Shown one piece after another: positions 1 to 8,566 of a DNA stretch of 48,012 nt (the first letter of the stretch is position 1; each line of letters starts with the position of its first letter). The position numbers and the translations under genes are program-made. Source of the stretch: Hungateiclostridiaceae bacterium UBA1305 (GTDB lineage: Bacteria > Bacillota > Clostridia > Acetivibrionales > DTU013); NCBI GenBank assembly GCA_002307275.1, contig DBTX01000093.1, positions 1 through 48,012 of the forward strand, given 5' to 3'. Below the pieces are notes generated by a model. That model was not told the origin of the DNA. It saw only the letters and a list, made by a program, of their open reading frames with translations, and made no database searches.

Positions 1-28
1 TTAGCCGGTGGATTTCATCTCATTATAA

Positions 29-50
29 GGGTGAAAATGACTTTTCACCC
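29..50. promoter_or_regulatory. Palindrome in the leader of the first histidine kinase
   Basis: A 9-bp inverted repeat (GGGTGAAAA, short loop, TTTTCACCC) lies about 28 bases before the kinase start and is followed by an A-run rather than a T-run, so it does not look like a rightward terminator. It could be an operator or a leader hairpin. Its role is unknown. Confidence 0.3.
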
Positions 51-77
51 AAAAAATTCGACAGAGAAGGTATTGTC

Positions 78-1511
78 ATGAAAAATAATATCAATAAGGA
101 TACGAACAAAATACTTCATCAAAGCGCTGAAGTTAAGCTTGGCAATAAAAAGCAGGCTGTTATTCAGAATATGCAAACTGACGAAGCAAATGCATTGCTG
201 CATGAGTTACAAGTACATCAAATAGAACTTAAAATGCAGAATGAAGAACTGAAGCGCGCTAATGCCCAGGTCGAAAGCGCATTATCCAAATATTATGAAC
301 TCTATGATCTTGCGCCTGTCGGGTATTTTACGATTAACGAGCAGGGAAAGATATTGGAAGTGAACCAGGTGGGTGCGGATCTTTTAGATGTGAAAAACCG
401 CTATTTGCTTAATAACTACTTTCAAAATTACATAGCCGAAGATTTCCTGTCTTTATATAAGGCTTTCAGAACGCAAGTATCAGAGTCCGGTACGAAGCAG
501 AATTGCGAAATCAAGCTTCTAAAAAAAGGAAAGGCACCATTTTATGTACAAATAACGGGTATTGCCGTGAAAAGTCATAATAAAGCCGAAAATCAAATGT
601 GGTTTTCCGTTTTGGATATCACGGACCGGATAAAGGTAGAAGAAGCAAAAGAAGAGGTTAGAAAACTCCATGAGGATGAAAATAACAAGTTAATGGACCA
701 AATGAGGATGTTTGACAAACTTAAGACAGAATATTTTTCCAATTTATCCCACGAGTTGCGGACTCCATTGAACGTTATCCTGAGTTCACTGAAACTATTG
801 GAGCTTAGGAAAAGAGCTTTAGAGGAAGAAGTTGCCCTCAAACTGGACAAGCACATTTCTATGATCAAGCAGAACAGTTACAGGTTGTTAAGACTTATAA
901 ACAATATCATTGATATGACAAAAATCGAATCAGGTTTTTTTGAAATCCATTTAAAGAATTGTAACATCGTTTCCATCGTCGAAGATATAACGTTATCCGT
1001 AGCAGAATATATTGAAAACAAAGGAATTAGCTTTCTTTTCGATACGGATATAGAAGAGAAGCTAATGGCATGCGATCCGGATAAAGTTGAACGGATTATA
1101 CTGAATCTTCTTTCTAACGCAATTAAATTTACCAAGTCCGGGGACAGTATTTCTGTAAATGTTTTTGAAAGACAGGAAGCCGTCGAAATCGTTGTATCAG
1201 ATACCGGCATAGGAATTCCTTCGGATAAGCAGGAGCTTATTTTTCAAAGGTTCCGTCAGGTGGATACATCACTCACCAGAGAGCAAGAGGGAAGCGGTAT
1301 CGGCTTATCACTGGTAAAATCCCTGGTCGATATGCATGAAGGAACTATTTCTTTAGAAAGTGAATATGGACAAGGGAGTAAGTTTATAGTCCGGTTGCCG
1401 GTTAAAATACTGGATTCTGAAGAAAAAACCGGCATAAATATGGATAACGGCTCAAAACAGGCACAAATAGAAAGGCTTAACATTGAGTTCTCGGATATTT
1501 ATTCATATTAA
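78..1511 (+). CDS. PAS-domain sensor histidine kinase (first tandem copy)
   Basis: 477-residue cytoplasmic-looking sensor kinase without predicted membrane segments. The N-terminal 70 residues are helical with the LLHELQVHQIELKMQNEEL signature that often precedes a PAS domain in such kinases. A PAS domain follows (about 72-190, starting YYELYDLAPVGYF). The dimerisation/phosphoacceptor helix carries SHELRTPLN, with His225 as the predicted autophosphorylation site. The ATPase domain shows the N box (NLLSNAIKF), G1 (DTGIGI), F box (FQRFRQ) and G2 (GSGIGLSL). The C-terminal IEFSDIY tail is also present in the second copy. The start is set by GAGAAGG seven bases upstream of the ATG. No response regulator is adjacent, so it is probably an orphan kinase. 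The ligand is unknown; a second, closely similar copy lies downstream. Confidence 0.93.
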   Translation: MKNNINKDTNKILHQSAEVKLGNKKQAVIQNMQTDEANALLHELQVHQIELKMQNEELKRANAQVESALSKYYELYDLAPVGYFTINEQGKILEVNQVGADLLDVKNRYLLNNYFQNYIAEDFLSLYKAFRTQVSESGTKQNCEIKLLKKGKAPFYVQITGIAVKSHNKAENQMWFSVLDITDRIKVEEAKEEVRKLHEDENNKLMDQMRMFDKLKTEYFSNLSHELRTPLNVILSSLKLLELRKRALEEEVALKLDKHISMIKQNSYRLLRLINNIIDMTKIESGFFEIHLKNCNIVSIVEDITLSVAEYIENKGISFLFDTDIEEKLMACDPDKVERIILNLLSNAIKFTKSGDSISVNVFERQEAVEIVVSDTGIGIPSDKQELIFQRFRQVDTSLTREQEGSGIGLSLVKSLVDMHEGTISLESEYGQGSKFIVRLPVKILDSEEKTGINMDNGSKQAQIERLNIEFSDIYSY

Positions 1512-1594
1512 TTATCTCTTTTAGGATTTATCACACATTAACGAAGGTTAACATAAAATATTACAAGGGCCGATGACTATAAGCTCACTTCTTA

Positions 1595-1873
1595 TTGTAT
1601 TTAAAAGGTATTTGTAATAATATGTGGAAATGTTATAATGAATTGGAGGAAATTCTTCTGCAAAATATCGAATTCGATGATTTTTTGCTAGAATATGAAT
1701 TTCCAGTCATAGGGCACAAAAAATGCTTCATAAATACACGCCTCATTTTTCAGGAAAACCGTGAACCACAGTTGATTCTACTCTCAATTAAAGACATTAC
1801 CAGCCGCAAACAAATGCAACCAGAATGCATTTACACATCAACAGGGAGGGCTTGGATGACTTGTAAACCGTGA
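1595..1873 (+). pseudogene. Remnant of a PAS/PAC domain protein
   Basis: A 92-codon open frame between the two kinases. Residues about 16-73 resemble the C-terminal half of the PAS domain found in CheB/CheR-PAS hybrid kinases: a FDDF, then EFP.IGHKK, then an ending LILLSIKDITSRKQ that matches the usual LLAIEDITERK exit of a PAC motif. There is no convincing ribosome site, no upstream half of the domain, and the last 18 residues are unrelated to the family. The most economical reading is a decayed fragment of a third, different sensor gene. It could also be a short expressed PAS fragment, but I consider that less likely. Confidence 0.6.
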
Positions 1874-1893
1874 AAAAGAAGGGTGGTATAATC

Positions 1894-3330
1894 GTGAAAG
1901 AAAATAATGCCAATAAGGATTCGAACAATATACTTCGTCAAAATGCTGAAGCGAAACTCTCCAATAAAAAGCCTGCTTTTATCCAGGACTTGCAGACATA
2001 CGAAGCTCATGCATTGCTGCATGAGCTGCAAGTGCATCAGGTAGAGCTTGAAATGCAGAATGAAGAATTGAAGCAGGCCAATACCCAGGCTGAAAACGCA
2101 GTCTCCAAGTATTATGATCTTTATGACCTCGCGCCTATCGGTTATTTTACAATTGATGAACATGGAAAGATACTGGAAGTGAACCAATCCGGTGCAGATC
2201 TTTTAAAAGTGAGAAACCGCCATTTGCTGAACGACTACTTTCAAAATTACATAGCTGAAGATTGTTTGACCTTATATAAGATTTTCAGAATGAACGTATT
2301 AGAGTCCAAAACAAAGCAAAATTGCGAAATCAGGCTTCTAAGAAAAGATAGCACACAATTTCATGCTCAAATAACGGGCATTGTTGTGAAAAGCCATACT
2401 GAATGCGAAAGCCAAATGTGGCTGTCAGCCTTTGATATAACTGACCGATTAAGGATGGAAGAAGCAAAGGAAGAGGTCAGGAGGCTTCATGACGATGAAG
2501 AGAAATACAAATTGCTGAACCAAATGCTGAAGTTTGACAATCTTAAAACAGAATACTTTGTTAATGTATCCCATGAACTGCGAACTCCATTGAATGTTAT
2601 CCTGAGTTCCCTGAAATTATTGGAGCTTAAGAAGAACACTGCACAAGCGGAAGCCCCCATAAAACTGGACAAGCACATTTCTACAATCAAGCAGAACTGT
2701 TATCGGTTGATAAGATTAATCAACAATATCATCGATATTACAAAAATCGAATCAGGTTTCTTTGAAATCCATTTGAAGAATTGTAATATTGTCTCTATCA
2801 TTGAAGATATAACATTATCCGTAGCAGAATTTATTGAAGGCAAGGGAATTGTCCTCCTTTTCGATACGGATGTTGAAGAAAAGTTAACGGCATGCGACCC
2901 GGACAAAATTGAACGAATTATTCTAAATCTTCTGTCCAATGCAATAAAATATACCAAGCCAGAGGGCCGTATCTCCGTGAATGTTTTTGAAAGAGAGGAA
3001 ACCATTGAAATCATCGTATCGGACACCGGCATAGGCATCCCGCAGGATATGCAGGAGCTTATTTTTCAAAGGTTCCGGCAAGTGGACACCTCGCTCACCA
3101 GAGAGCAGGAAGGAAGCGGTATCGGCTTATCGTTGGTAAAATCCCTGGTTGAACTACATGGGGGAAATATTAGTGTGGAAAGTGAATATGGGAAAGGAAG
3201 CAAATTCATTATACGACTTCCGGTCAAGATCTTAGGCCCTGAAAAAAACACAGTTACAAATTTGGATAACTTCACTGAGCAAACGCAAATAGAAAGGCTT
3301 AGCATTGAGTTTTCAGATATTTATTCATAA
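1894..3330 (+). CDS. PAS-domain sensor histidine kinase (second tandem copy)
   Basis: 478 residues with the same architecture as the gene at 78-1511: helical N-terminus with the HELQVHQVELEMQNEEL signature, PAS domain (YYDLYDLAPIGYF), SHELRTPLN phosphoacceptor helix (His227), and N, G1, F and G2 ATPase boxes, ending in the same IEFSDIYS tail. Most positions are identical between the two proteins, so this is a clear tandem duplication that has since diverged. I chose the GTG at 1894 over the in-frame GTG at 1870 because AAGAAGGGTGG lies seven bases before it and the resulting N-terminus (MKENNANKDSNNILRQ) aligns with the first copy (MKNNINKDTNKILHQ). No partner regulator is adjacent. Confidence 0.9.
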   Translation: MKENNANKDSNNILRQNAEAKLSNKKPAFIQDLQTYEAHALLHELQVHQVELEMQNEELKQANTQAENAVSKYYDLYDLAPIGYFTIDEHGKILEVNQSGADLLKVRNRHLLNDYFQNYIAEDCLTLYKIFRMNVLESKTKQNCEIRLLRKDSTQFHAQITGIVVKSHTECESQMWLSAFDITDRLRMEEAKEEVRRLHDDEEKYKLLNQMLKFDNLKTEYFVNVSHELRTPLNVILSSLKLLELKKNTAQAEAPIKLDKHISTIKQNCYRLIRLINNIIDITKIESGFFEIHLKNCNIVSIIEDITLSVAEFIEGKGIVLLFDTDVEEKLTACDPDKIERIILNLLSNAIKYTKPEGRISVNVFEREETIEIIVSDTGIGIPQDMQELIFQRFRQVDTSLTREQEGSGIGLSLVKSLVELHGGNISVESEYGKGSKFIIRLPVKILGPEKNTVTNLDNFTEQTQIERLSIEFSDIYS

Positions 3331-3459
3331 GGCCCCAAATGGGCCGGCCGACCTCATTACCTCCGGCAATATCACCAAACTCACAGTATTCGGCCATACT
3401 GCCATTTACAAGACGGTTCCTGAATGGAATCCTTTTCTACACCCCACTCAAGAACCGTC
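3331..3459. other. Intergenic inverted repeats after the second kinase
   Basis: Between the convergent kinase and gpmI genes there are two inverted repeats. A GC-rich hairpin (GGCCC, five-base loop, GGGCC) begins immediately after the kinase stop at 3331. A 12-bp repeat (GACGGTTCCTGA at 3412 paired with TCAAGAACCGTC at 3448, one wobble) has a 24-base loop. Neither has a T-run, so neither is a classic terminator. They may stabilise mRNA ends. Confidence 0.4.
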
Positions 3460-3525
3460 TCACAATTTGCTTTTAAGTTGAATCTTTTACAGTACTTCTT
3501 CTCATGAAAATGTCAGTCGATTACC

Positions 3526-5061
3526 CTACTTTACCAACAGAGACTCCCCCGTCATTTCAGCAGGCTTATCAAGTCCCAGCAGTTCCAGCATAGTCGGCGC
3601 CAGGTCTGCAAGACGGCCTTCTTTGAGCTTCATGTCACCCAAACCGATTCCGATCAGGGGTACGACATTGGTGGTGTGAGCCGTGAACGGTCCACCGTTT
3701 TCATAATCAATCATCTGCTCTGCATTCCCATGATCGGCTGTTATAAACGCAATACCATTCTGAGCCTGTATTGCCTCAACCACCCTGCCTACACATTTGT
3801 CCACTGCTGCCACTGCTGCCTCTGCTGCATCAAAGAAACCGGTATGACCTACCATGTCGCAGTTTGCAAAATTCAGCACGATGACATCATACTCTTTTGA
3901 ATGAACCCTTTTCACCATTTCATCAGTTACCTCATAGGCGCTCATTTCCGGTTTGAGGTCATAGGTCGCCACTTTCGGCGATGGAATAAGGGCTCTGTCC
4001 TCACCGTCGTATTTTGCCTCCACACCGCCGTTAAAAAAGAACGTAACATGCGCATACTTTTCCGTTTCGGCGATTCTGAGCTGCCTGAGACCTTTTTGGC
4101 TGATATACTCTCCAAAAGTATTTGTCAGACTCACCGGCTTGAAGGCAACCACAACATTGGGAAGGGTCTTGTCATATTGCGTCATGCATACATAATAAAG
4201 CGGGAAAAATCCCTTCGGTCTGTTAAATCCTTCGAATTCCGGGTCTACAAATGTCCTCGTGATCTCCCTTGCTCTGTCAGGCCTGAAATTAAAGAATATG
4301 ACGGAGTCGTTCCTGTCCATGGTGGCGATCGGTTTGCTGCCTTCCATTATCACTGTGGGCTTTACGAATTCGTCCATTTCCTTGCGTGCATAGGATTCAG
4401 CTACAGCCTGTGGAGCAGAGGAAGCAGTCAATCCCTGTCCAAGCACCATTGCGTCATATGCCTGTTTGACCCTTTCCCAGCGATTATCCCTGTCCATGGC
4501 ATAATATCTGCCCATTACGCTGGCGATCCTGCCGACACCGATTTCAACCAGTTTGGCTTCCAGTTCGTCAACGTAACCCTTGGCACTATCCGGCGGTACG
4601 TCCCTGCCGTCAAAGAAACAGTGGATATAAACATCCTTCAAGCCATTCCTTTTTGCGAGCTCCACCAGTGCATAAAGATGGGCGTTATGGCTGTGTACAC
4701 CACCATCGGACAAAAGCCCGAAGAGATGAAGCTTGGATTTATTGGCTTTGCAGTTTTCTACCGCATTCAGAAATTCCTGCTTGCTGAAGAAATCGCCATC
4801 CTCAATTGATTTGGTTATTCTGGTAAGTTCCTGATATACGATCCTGCCGGCGCCGATATTCGTGTGCCCTACCTCCGAATTGCCCATCTGCCCTTTCGGC
4901 AGACCGACATCCATCCCGCTCGTGTGAATGACAGTATTGGGATAGTTCTTCATATAACTGTCCAGATTCGGCTTATTGGCTGCCATGATGGCATTGCCCT
5001 CTATTCGCGGATTCACACCATAACCGTCAAGTATGATTAGAGTAACCAGCTTGTTTTTCAT
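3526..5061 (-). CDS. gpmI: 2,3-bisphosphoglycerate-independent phosphoglycerate mutase
   Basis: 511-residue dimetal enzyme of the alkaline phosphatase superfamily that interconverts 3- and 2-phosphoglycerate in glycolysis. The N-terminus LVTLIILDGYG supplies a metal-binding Asp. GNSEVGHTNIGAGR contains the catalytic Ser that forms the phosphoserine intermediate. Further signatures are FDGRDVPP, the FNFRPDRAREIT segment of the phosphotransferase insert, and the C-terminal metal sites NFANCDMVGHTG and ITADHGNAEQM. Length matches the usual 510-515 residues. The ATG is preferred over an upstream in-frame GTG because GGAG lies eight bases before it. It is the last gene of the gap-pgk/tpi-gpmI group; enolase is not nearby. 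Confidence 0.97.
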   Translation of the reverse strand: MKNKLVTLIILDGYGVNPRIEGNAIMAANKPNLDSYMKNYPNTVIHTSGMDVGLPKGQMGNSEVGHTNIGAGRIVYQELTRITKSIEDGDFFSKQEFLNAVENCKANKSKLHLFGLLSDGGVHSHNAHLYALVELAKRNGLKDVYIHCFFDGRDVPPDSAKGYVDELEAKLVEIGVGRIASVMGRYYAMDRDNRWERVKQAYDAMVLGQGLTASSAPQAVAESYARKEMDEFVKPTVIMEGSKPIATMDRNDSVIFFNFRPDRAREITRTFVDPEFEGFNRPKGFFPLYYVCMTQYDKTLPNVVVAFKPVSLTNTFGEYISQKGLRQLRIAETEKYAHVTFFFNGGVEAKYDGEDRALIPSPKVATYDLKPEMSAYEVTDEMVKRVHSKEYDVIVLNFANCDMVGHTGFFDAAEAAVAAVDKCVGRVVEAIQAQNGIAFITADHGNAEQMIDYENGGPFTAHTTNVVPLIGIGLGDMKLKEGRLADLAPTMLELLGLDKPAEMTGESLLVK

Positions 5062-5182
5062 TGTTTCCACTCCTACTTAAATAAATAATATATTCTAAAA
5101 ATCCGAACGCCTTGAGCTTGCAGTATTCATATCCCACGGTATCCCGGATCACACAGGTTCCCTATTTCCTATCTCCATATAC

Positions 5183-5210
5183 AAAAGGCTGCCTTCTCAG
5201 ACAGCCTTTT
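5183..5210 (-). terminator. Hairpin terminator after pgk-tpi
   Basis: A 9-bp stem (AAAAGGCTG / CAGCCTTTT) with a 10-base loop lies just past the pgk-tpi stop on the minus strand and is followed there by a short U-rich stretch. It may partly uncouple gpmI from the upstream genes. Confidence 0.65.
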
Positions 5211-5223
5211 AAATGGCATCATG

Positions 5224-7170
5224 TTATCCGTTAAACTTGGTGATCTTTTCAAAGTCGTCAAGCTTCAGGCTGGCCCCACCGACCAAACCGCCGTCGATGT
5301 CCGACATGTTGAAGAGTTCGCCGGCAGTTGCAGCTGTTACGCTTCCGCCATACTGGATGCGAACGGCACTGGAAATCTCTTCTCCATAAAGTCCTTTTAC
5401 GGTTTCCCTGATCAATGCGCACACTTCGTTAGCCTGTTCATTTGATGCTGTCTTTCCTGTACCGATGGCCCAAATGGGTTCATAGGCAATTACCAGCGTC
5501 TTCATCTGTTCTGCGCTGAGTCCAAGGACTGCGACTTTAACCTGATATCTGATATGATCTGCAGTAACACCCTGTTCTCTCTGTGTCAGTGATTCACCGC
5601 AGCATACAATTGGCTGAACTCCATATTTATATGCAGCATGAACCTTTTTGTTAACTGTCTCGTCTGTTTCAGCAAAGTACTGCCTTCTCTCGGAGTGGCC
5701 TATGATAACATAGTCAACACCAAGTGCCTTGAGCATAGGTCCGGAAATTTCGCCCGTGAAAGCGCCCTTTTCCTCCCAGTGCATATTCTGCGCCGCAACC
5801 TTGATGTTGGAACCGGCGACTGCTTTAATTACATCAGGCAGGCAAATGAACGGAACACCTACGACAACTTCTGCTTCTGCATCTACGACTCTGGGTTTTA
5901 ATGCCGTAACAAATTCAACCGCTTCAGCCGCAGTCTTGTTCATCTTCCAGTTACCTGCCGCTATTTTTTTTCTCGGGTTTTTATCCAGCAGGCAAGCTAT
6001 ACCGGGAAGCACCTTGCCCTCAAGGAATTCAAGGGACGCTCCTCCGCCTGTTGAAATGTGGGTGATCCTGTCTGCGTAACCGAGTCGTTCAACAGCTTCA
6101 GCTGAGTCGCCGCCGCCTACGATAGAAATCGCACCTGATTCTGCAACTGCTTTTGCTATTTCCCTTGTGCCGGTCGCAAAATTAGGGAATTCTGAAACGC
6201 CCATCGGACCATTCCAGACAATCGTCTTGGCTTTCCTGATTTCTTTGGAGAACTTCTCGATCGTAAGGGAACCAATATCCATGCCCATCCAATCGTCCGG
6301 CATGTCATCCGACGGAACATATTTGTGATCCGTGTCGTTCTTGAATTCCTTGCCAACAATGCTGCCGATGGGGAGCATCAGTTGAACGCCCTTGGCTTCA
6401 GCCTTTTCCAGCAAACCTTTTGCAAGATCGATCTTATCGTCTTCACAGATGGATTTGCCTATCTTGTAGCCTTTTGCCTTCAGGAATGTATAGGCCATTC
6501 CACCGCCGATGATCAGTGTGTCAACCCTGTCTATCAGGTTTTCGATAACGAGAATCTTGTCGGAGACCTTAGCACCTCCAAGTATTGCAACAAAAGGTCT
6601 TGCCGGATTTGCAAGTGCTTTGCCCATTATTTCGATTTCCTTCTTGATCAGGTAGCCGCATACTGCCGGAAGATAATTGGCGAGGCCTGCAGTAGAAGCA
6701 TGAGCCCTGTGGGCTGTTCCAAATGCGTCGTTCACAAATATTTCTGCAAGAGAAGCAAGTTCCTTCGCAAATGCAGGATCGTTCTTTTCCTCTTCCTTGT
6801 GGAACCTGACGTTTTCCAGTATCATCACTTCTCCCGCTTTCAGAGCGGCAGCCTTTGCCTTTGCATCGGGACCAATGACATCAGTAGCCATGATAACAGG
6901 CTTGCCAATAAGTTCACTGAGTCTGACTGCAGTCGGCTTCATACTGAATTTCTCTTCGGGACCATTCTTCGGTCTGCCCAGATGGCTGACCAATATGGTT
7001 TTTGCGCCATTTGCCATAAGGTATCTGATCGTCGGAAGTGCTCCTACTATTCTGTTATCGTCAGTTATCTTCAGATTTTCATCCAGAGGTACATTGAAGT
7101 CCACTCTTACAATGACTTTTTTACCCTTCACATCTATATCTTCAATCGTTTTCTTATTATACAGCGCCAT
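5224..7170 (-). CDS. pgk-tpi: Bifunctional phosphoglycerate kinase / triosephosphate isomerase fusion
   Basis: One uninterrupted 648-residue frame encodes two consecutive glycolytic enzymes. Residues 1 to about 395 are a complete phosphoglycerate kinase: RVDFNVPL, SHLGRP and ILENVRFHKEE for substrate binding, IVWNGPMGV and the GGGDSAEA nucleotide motif near the end. After a very short linker (about NPRKK) a complete triosephosphate isomerase begins: AAGNWKMNK with the catalytic Lys, IIGHSERR with the catalytic His, AYEPIWAIGTG with the catalytic Glu, and the phosphate-binding YGGSV and GGLVGGASL loops. No stop or start separates them. Such fusions are known from Thermotoga and from some clostridia. 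The gene lies between gap and gpmI, in pathway order. Confidence 0.97.
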   Translation of the reverse strand: MALYNKKTIEDIDVKGKKVIVRVDFNVPLDENLKITDDNRIVGALPTIRYLMANGAKTILVSHLGRPKNGPEEKFSMKPTAVRLSELIGKPVIMATDVIGPDAKAKAAALKAGEVMILENVRFHKEEEKNDPAFAKELASLAEIFVNDAFGTAHRAHASTAGLANYLPAVCGYLIKKEIEIMGKALANPARPFVAILGGAKVSDKILVIENLIDRVDTLIIGGGMAYTFLKAKGYKIGKSICEDDKIDLAKGLLEKAEAKGVQLMLPIGSIVGKEFKNDTDHKYVPSDDMPDDWMGMDIGSLTIEKFSKEIRKAKTIVWNGPMGVSEFPNFATGTREIAKAVAESGAISIVGGGDSAEAVERLGYADRITHISTGGGASLEFLEGKVLPGIACLLDKNPRKKIAAGNWKMNKTAAEAVEFVTALKPRVVDAEAEVVVGVPFICLPDVIKAVAGSNIKVAAQNMHWEEKGAFTGEISGPMLKALGVDYVIIGHSERRQYFAETDETVNKKVHAAYKYGVQPIVCCGESLTQREQGVTADHIRYQVKVAVLGLSAEQMKTLVIAYEPIWAIGTGKTASNEQANEVCALIRETVKGLYGEEISSAVRIQYGGSVTAATAGELFNMSDIDGGLVGGASLKLDDFEKITKFNG

Positions 7171-7206
7171 GAAAATATCATCCTTTCGAATTAGATTAAA
7201 ATTTTA

Positions 7207-7256
7207 AAGGTCCGCCCTTAAACCACTCACTTAAGGTAAGGGTAAGAGTGGACCTT
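7207..7256. other. Nested inverted repeats between gap and pgk-tpi
   Basis: The 112-base spacer contains nested complementary segments: outer AAGGTCC/GGACCTT, inner CCACTC/GAGTGG and CCCTTA/TAAGG. On the minus-strand transcript this could form a stable structure after the gap stop codon, perhaps setting relative expression by processing or partial termination. There is no clear U-run. Confidence 0.45.
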
Positions 7257-7282
7257 CAATATAGTCCTTTTATGTCCGAACT

Positions 7283-8293
7283 TTATTTGGCATCAACTTT
7301 TGCCATGTAAGCGATCAGGTCAACAACCTTGTTTGAATAACCCCATTCGTTGTCATACCAGGAAACCAGCTTGACAAAGTTGCCGTTCAGAGCAATTCCA
7401 GCTCCTGCGTCAAATATTGATGTACGCGGATCATGGATAAAGTCTGAAGAGACAACTGCATCTTCCGTGTATCCGAGGATACCCTTCATTTCATTCTCGG
7501 AAGCCTTCTTGATAACTGCCTTTATCTCATCATAAGTGGCAGTCTTTTCAATGCGGCAGGTCAAATCTACAACTGAAACATCAATTGTCGGTACTCTGAG
7601 CGACATACCTGTAAGTTTGCCATTCAGGGCAGGGATTACCTTTCCAACTGCCTTTGCAGCGCCGGTAGAGGAAGGGATAATATTGTGTGCAGCTGCGCGT
7701 CCGCCTCTCCAGTCTTTCTTGGAAGGACCGTCAACTGTCTTCTGTGTAGCTGTGATTGAATGGACTGTAGTCATAAGTCCTTCAACAAGACCGAAATTGT
7801 CGTTGATTACCTTTGCAAGAGGTGCCAGACAGTTCGTTGTACATGAAGCGTTGGATACAACGTTCATTTCTTTCTTGTAAGTCTCTTGATTAACACCCAT
7901 TACGAACATCGGAGCATCATTTGAAGGTGCGCTGATTATTACTTTCTTTGCGCCGCCCTGGAAGTGAGCTGCTGCTTTTTCAGTACTTGTGAATACACCT
8001 GTAGATTCTACTATGTATTCTGCTCCGCAATCTTTCCACGGAATCTCTTCCGGCTTCATAGCCGCATAAACAGCAATTTTCTTACCGTTTACAACCAGCA
8101 TGCCGTCTTCTGCTGCGATTGTTCCCTGGAACTGTCCATGAACTGTGTCATACCTTAACATGTATGTCATGTATTCAAGATCAATAAACGGGTCATTTAT
8201 TCCCTTAACTTCAATCGCCGGATTTTCAATCGCCGCTCTGAATACAAGACGCCCAATTCTTCCAAAACCATTAATACCAACTTTTACTGCCAT
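7283..8293 (-). CDS. gap: Glyceraldehyde-3-phosphate dehydrogenase, type I
   Basis: 336-residue glycolytic NAD-dependent dehydrogenase that oxidises glyceraldehyde 3-phosphate to 1,3-bisphosphoglycerate. The Rossmann motif GINGFGRIGR opens the protein. The catalytic Cys is in NASCTTNCLAP, phosphate-site residues are in TVHSITATQK and RGGRAAAHNIIPSSTGAA, and the C-terminal WYDNEWGYSNK is typical. An in-frame TTG 17 codons upstream exists, but the ATG used here has a full GGAGGTAG ribosome site just before it. It is the first gene of the gap-pgk/tpi-gpmI group and has its own promoter upstream. Confidence 0.97.
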   Translation of the reverse strand: MAVKVGINGFGRIGRLVFRAAIENPAIEVKGINDPFIDLEYMTYMLRYDTVHGQFQGTIAAEDGMLVVNGKKIAVYAAMKPEEIPWKDCGAEYIVESTGVFTSTEKAAAHFQGGAKKVIISAPSNDAPMFVMGVNQETYKKEMNVVSNASCTTNCLAPLAKVINDNFGLVEGLMTTVHSITATQKTVDGPSKKDWRGGRAAAHNIIPSSTGAAKAVGKVIPALNGKLTGMSLRVPTIDVSVVDLTCRIEKTATYDEIKAVIKKASENEMKGILGYTEDAVVSSDFIHDPRTSIFDAGAGIALNGNFVKLVSWYDNEWGYSNKVVDLIAYMAKVDAK

Positions 8294-8340
8294 GTTTTTA
8301 CTACCTCCTATATAAATATGGTTAAAACAATATATATAAT

Positions 8341-8371
8341 GCAAAAAGATTTTAAGCTAAAAGTTTTTTGC
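8341..8371 (-). promoter_or_regulatory. Leader hairpin upstream of gap
   Basis: An AT-rich imperfect inverted repeat (GCAAAAA ... TTTTTGC with an inner TTTTA/TAAAA stem) sits in the predicted 100-base leader of gap. It could stabilise the mRNA or act as an operator. No family match is evident. Confidence 0.35.
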
Positions 8372-8400
8372 AGTTATATTTCATATCCAAAATCACAATT

Positions 8401-8429
8401 ATTTTATATTATTTCTACCTTTTTTTCAA
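8401..8429 (-). promoter_or_regulatory. Predicted housekeeping promoter of gap
   Basis: On the minus strand, TTGAAA (8429-8424) and TAAAAT (8406-8401) are separated by 17 bases, each matching five of six consensus positions for the main sigma factor. Transcription would start near 8394, giving a leader of about 100 bases. No other gene lies between this site and gap. Confidence 0.6.
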
Positions 8430-8566
8430 TACTTTATGTTTAAATAAATTAATTTTTTAACAAAGTCTGGTTCACCTGCTAAAACACCTGAACATACTTT
8501 AAATATCTTCTCCGGTAAAAGAAAATCTATACCAGACACTGTCCTTATTCTCCACATTACCGATGG

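Noticed and set aside
3901..4809. 302-codon plus-strand open frame
   Set aside because: It is a shadow of gpmI, with no recognisable protein features.
6325..7194. 289-codon plus-strand open frame
   Set aside because: Antisense to the PGK part of the fusion gene; Cys/His-rich composition is a frame artefact.
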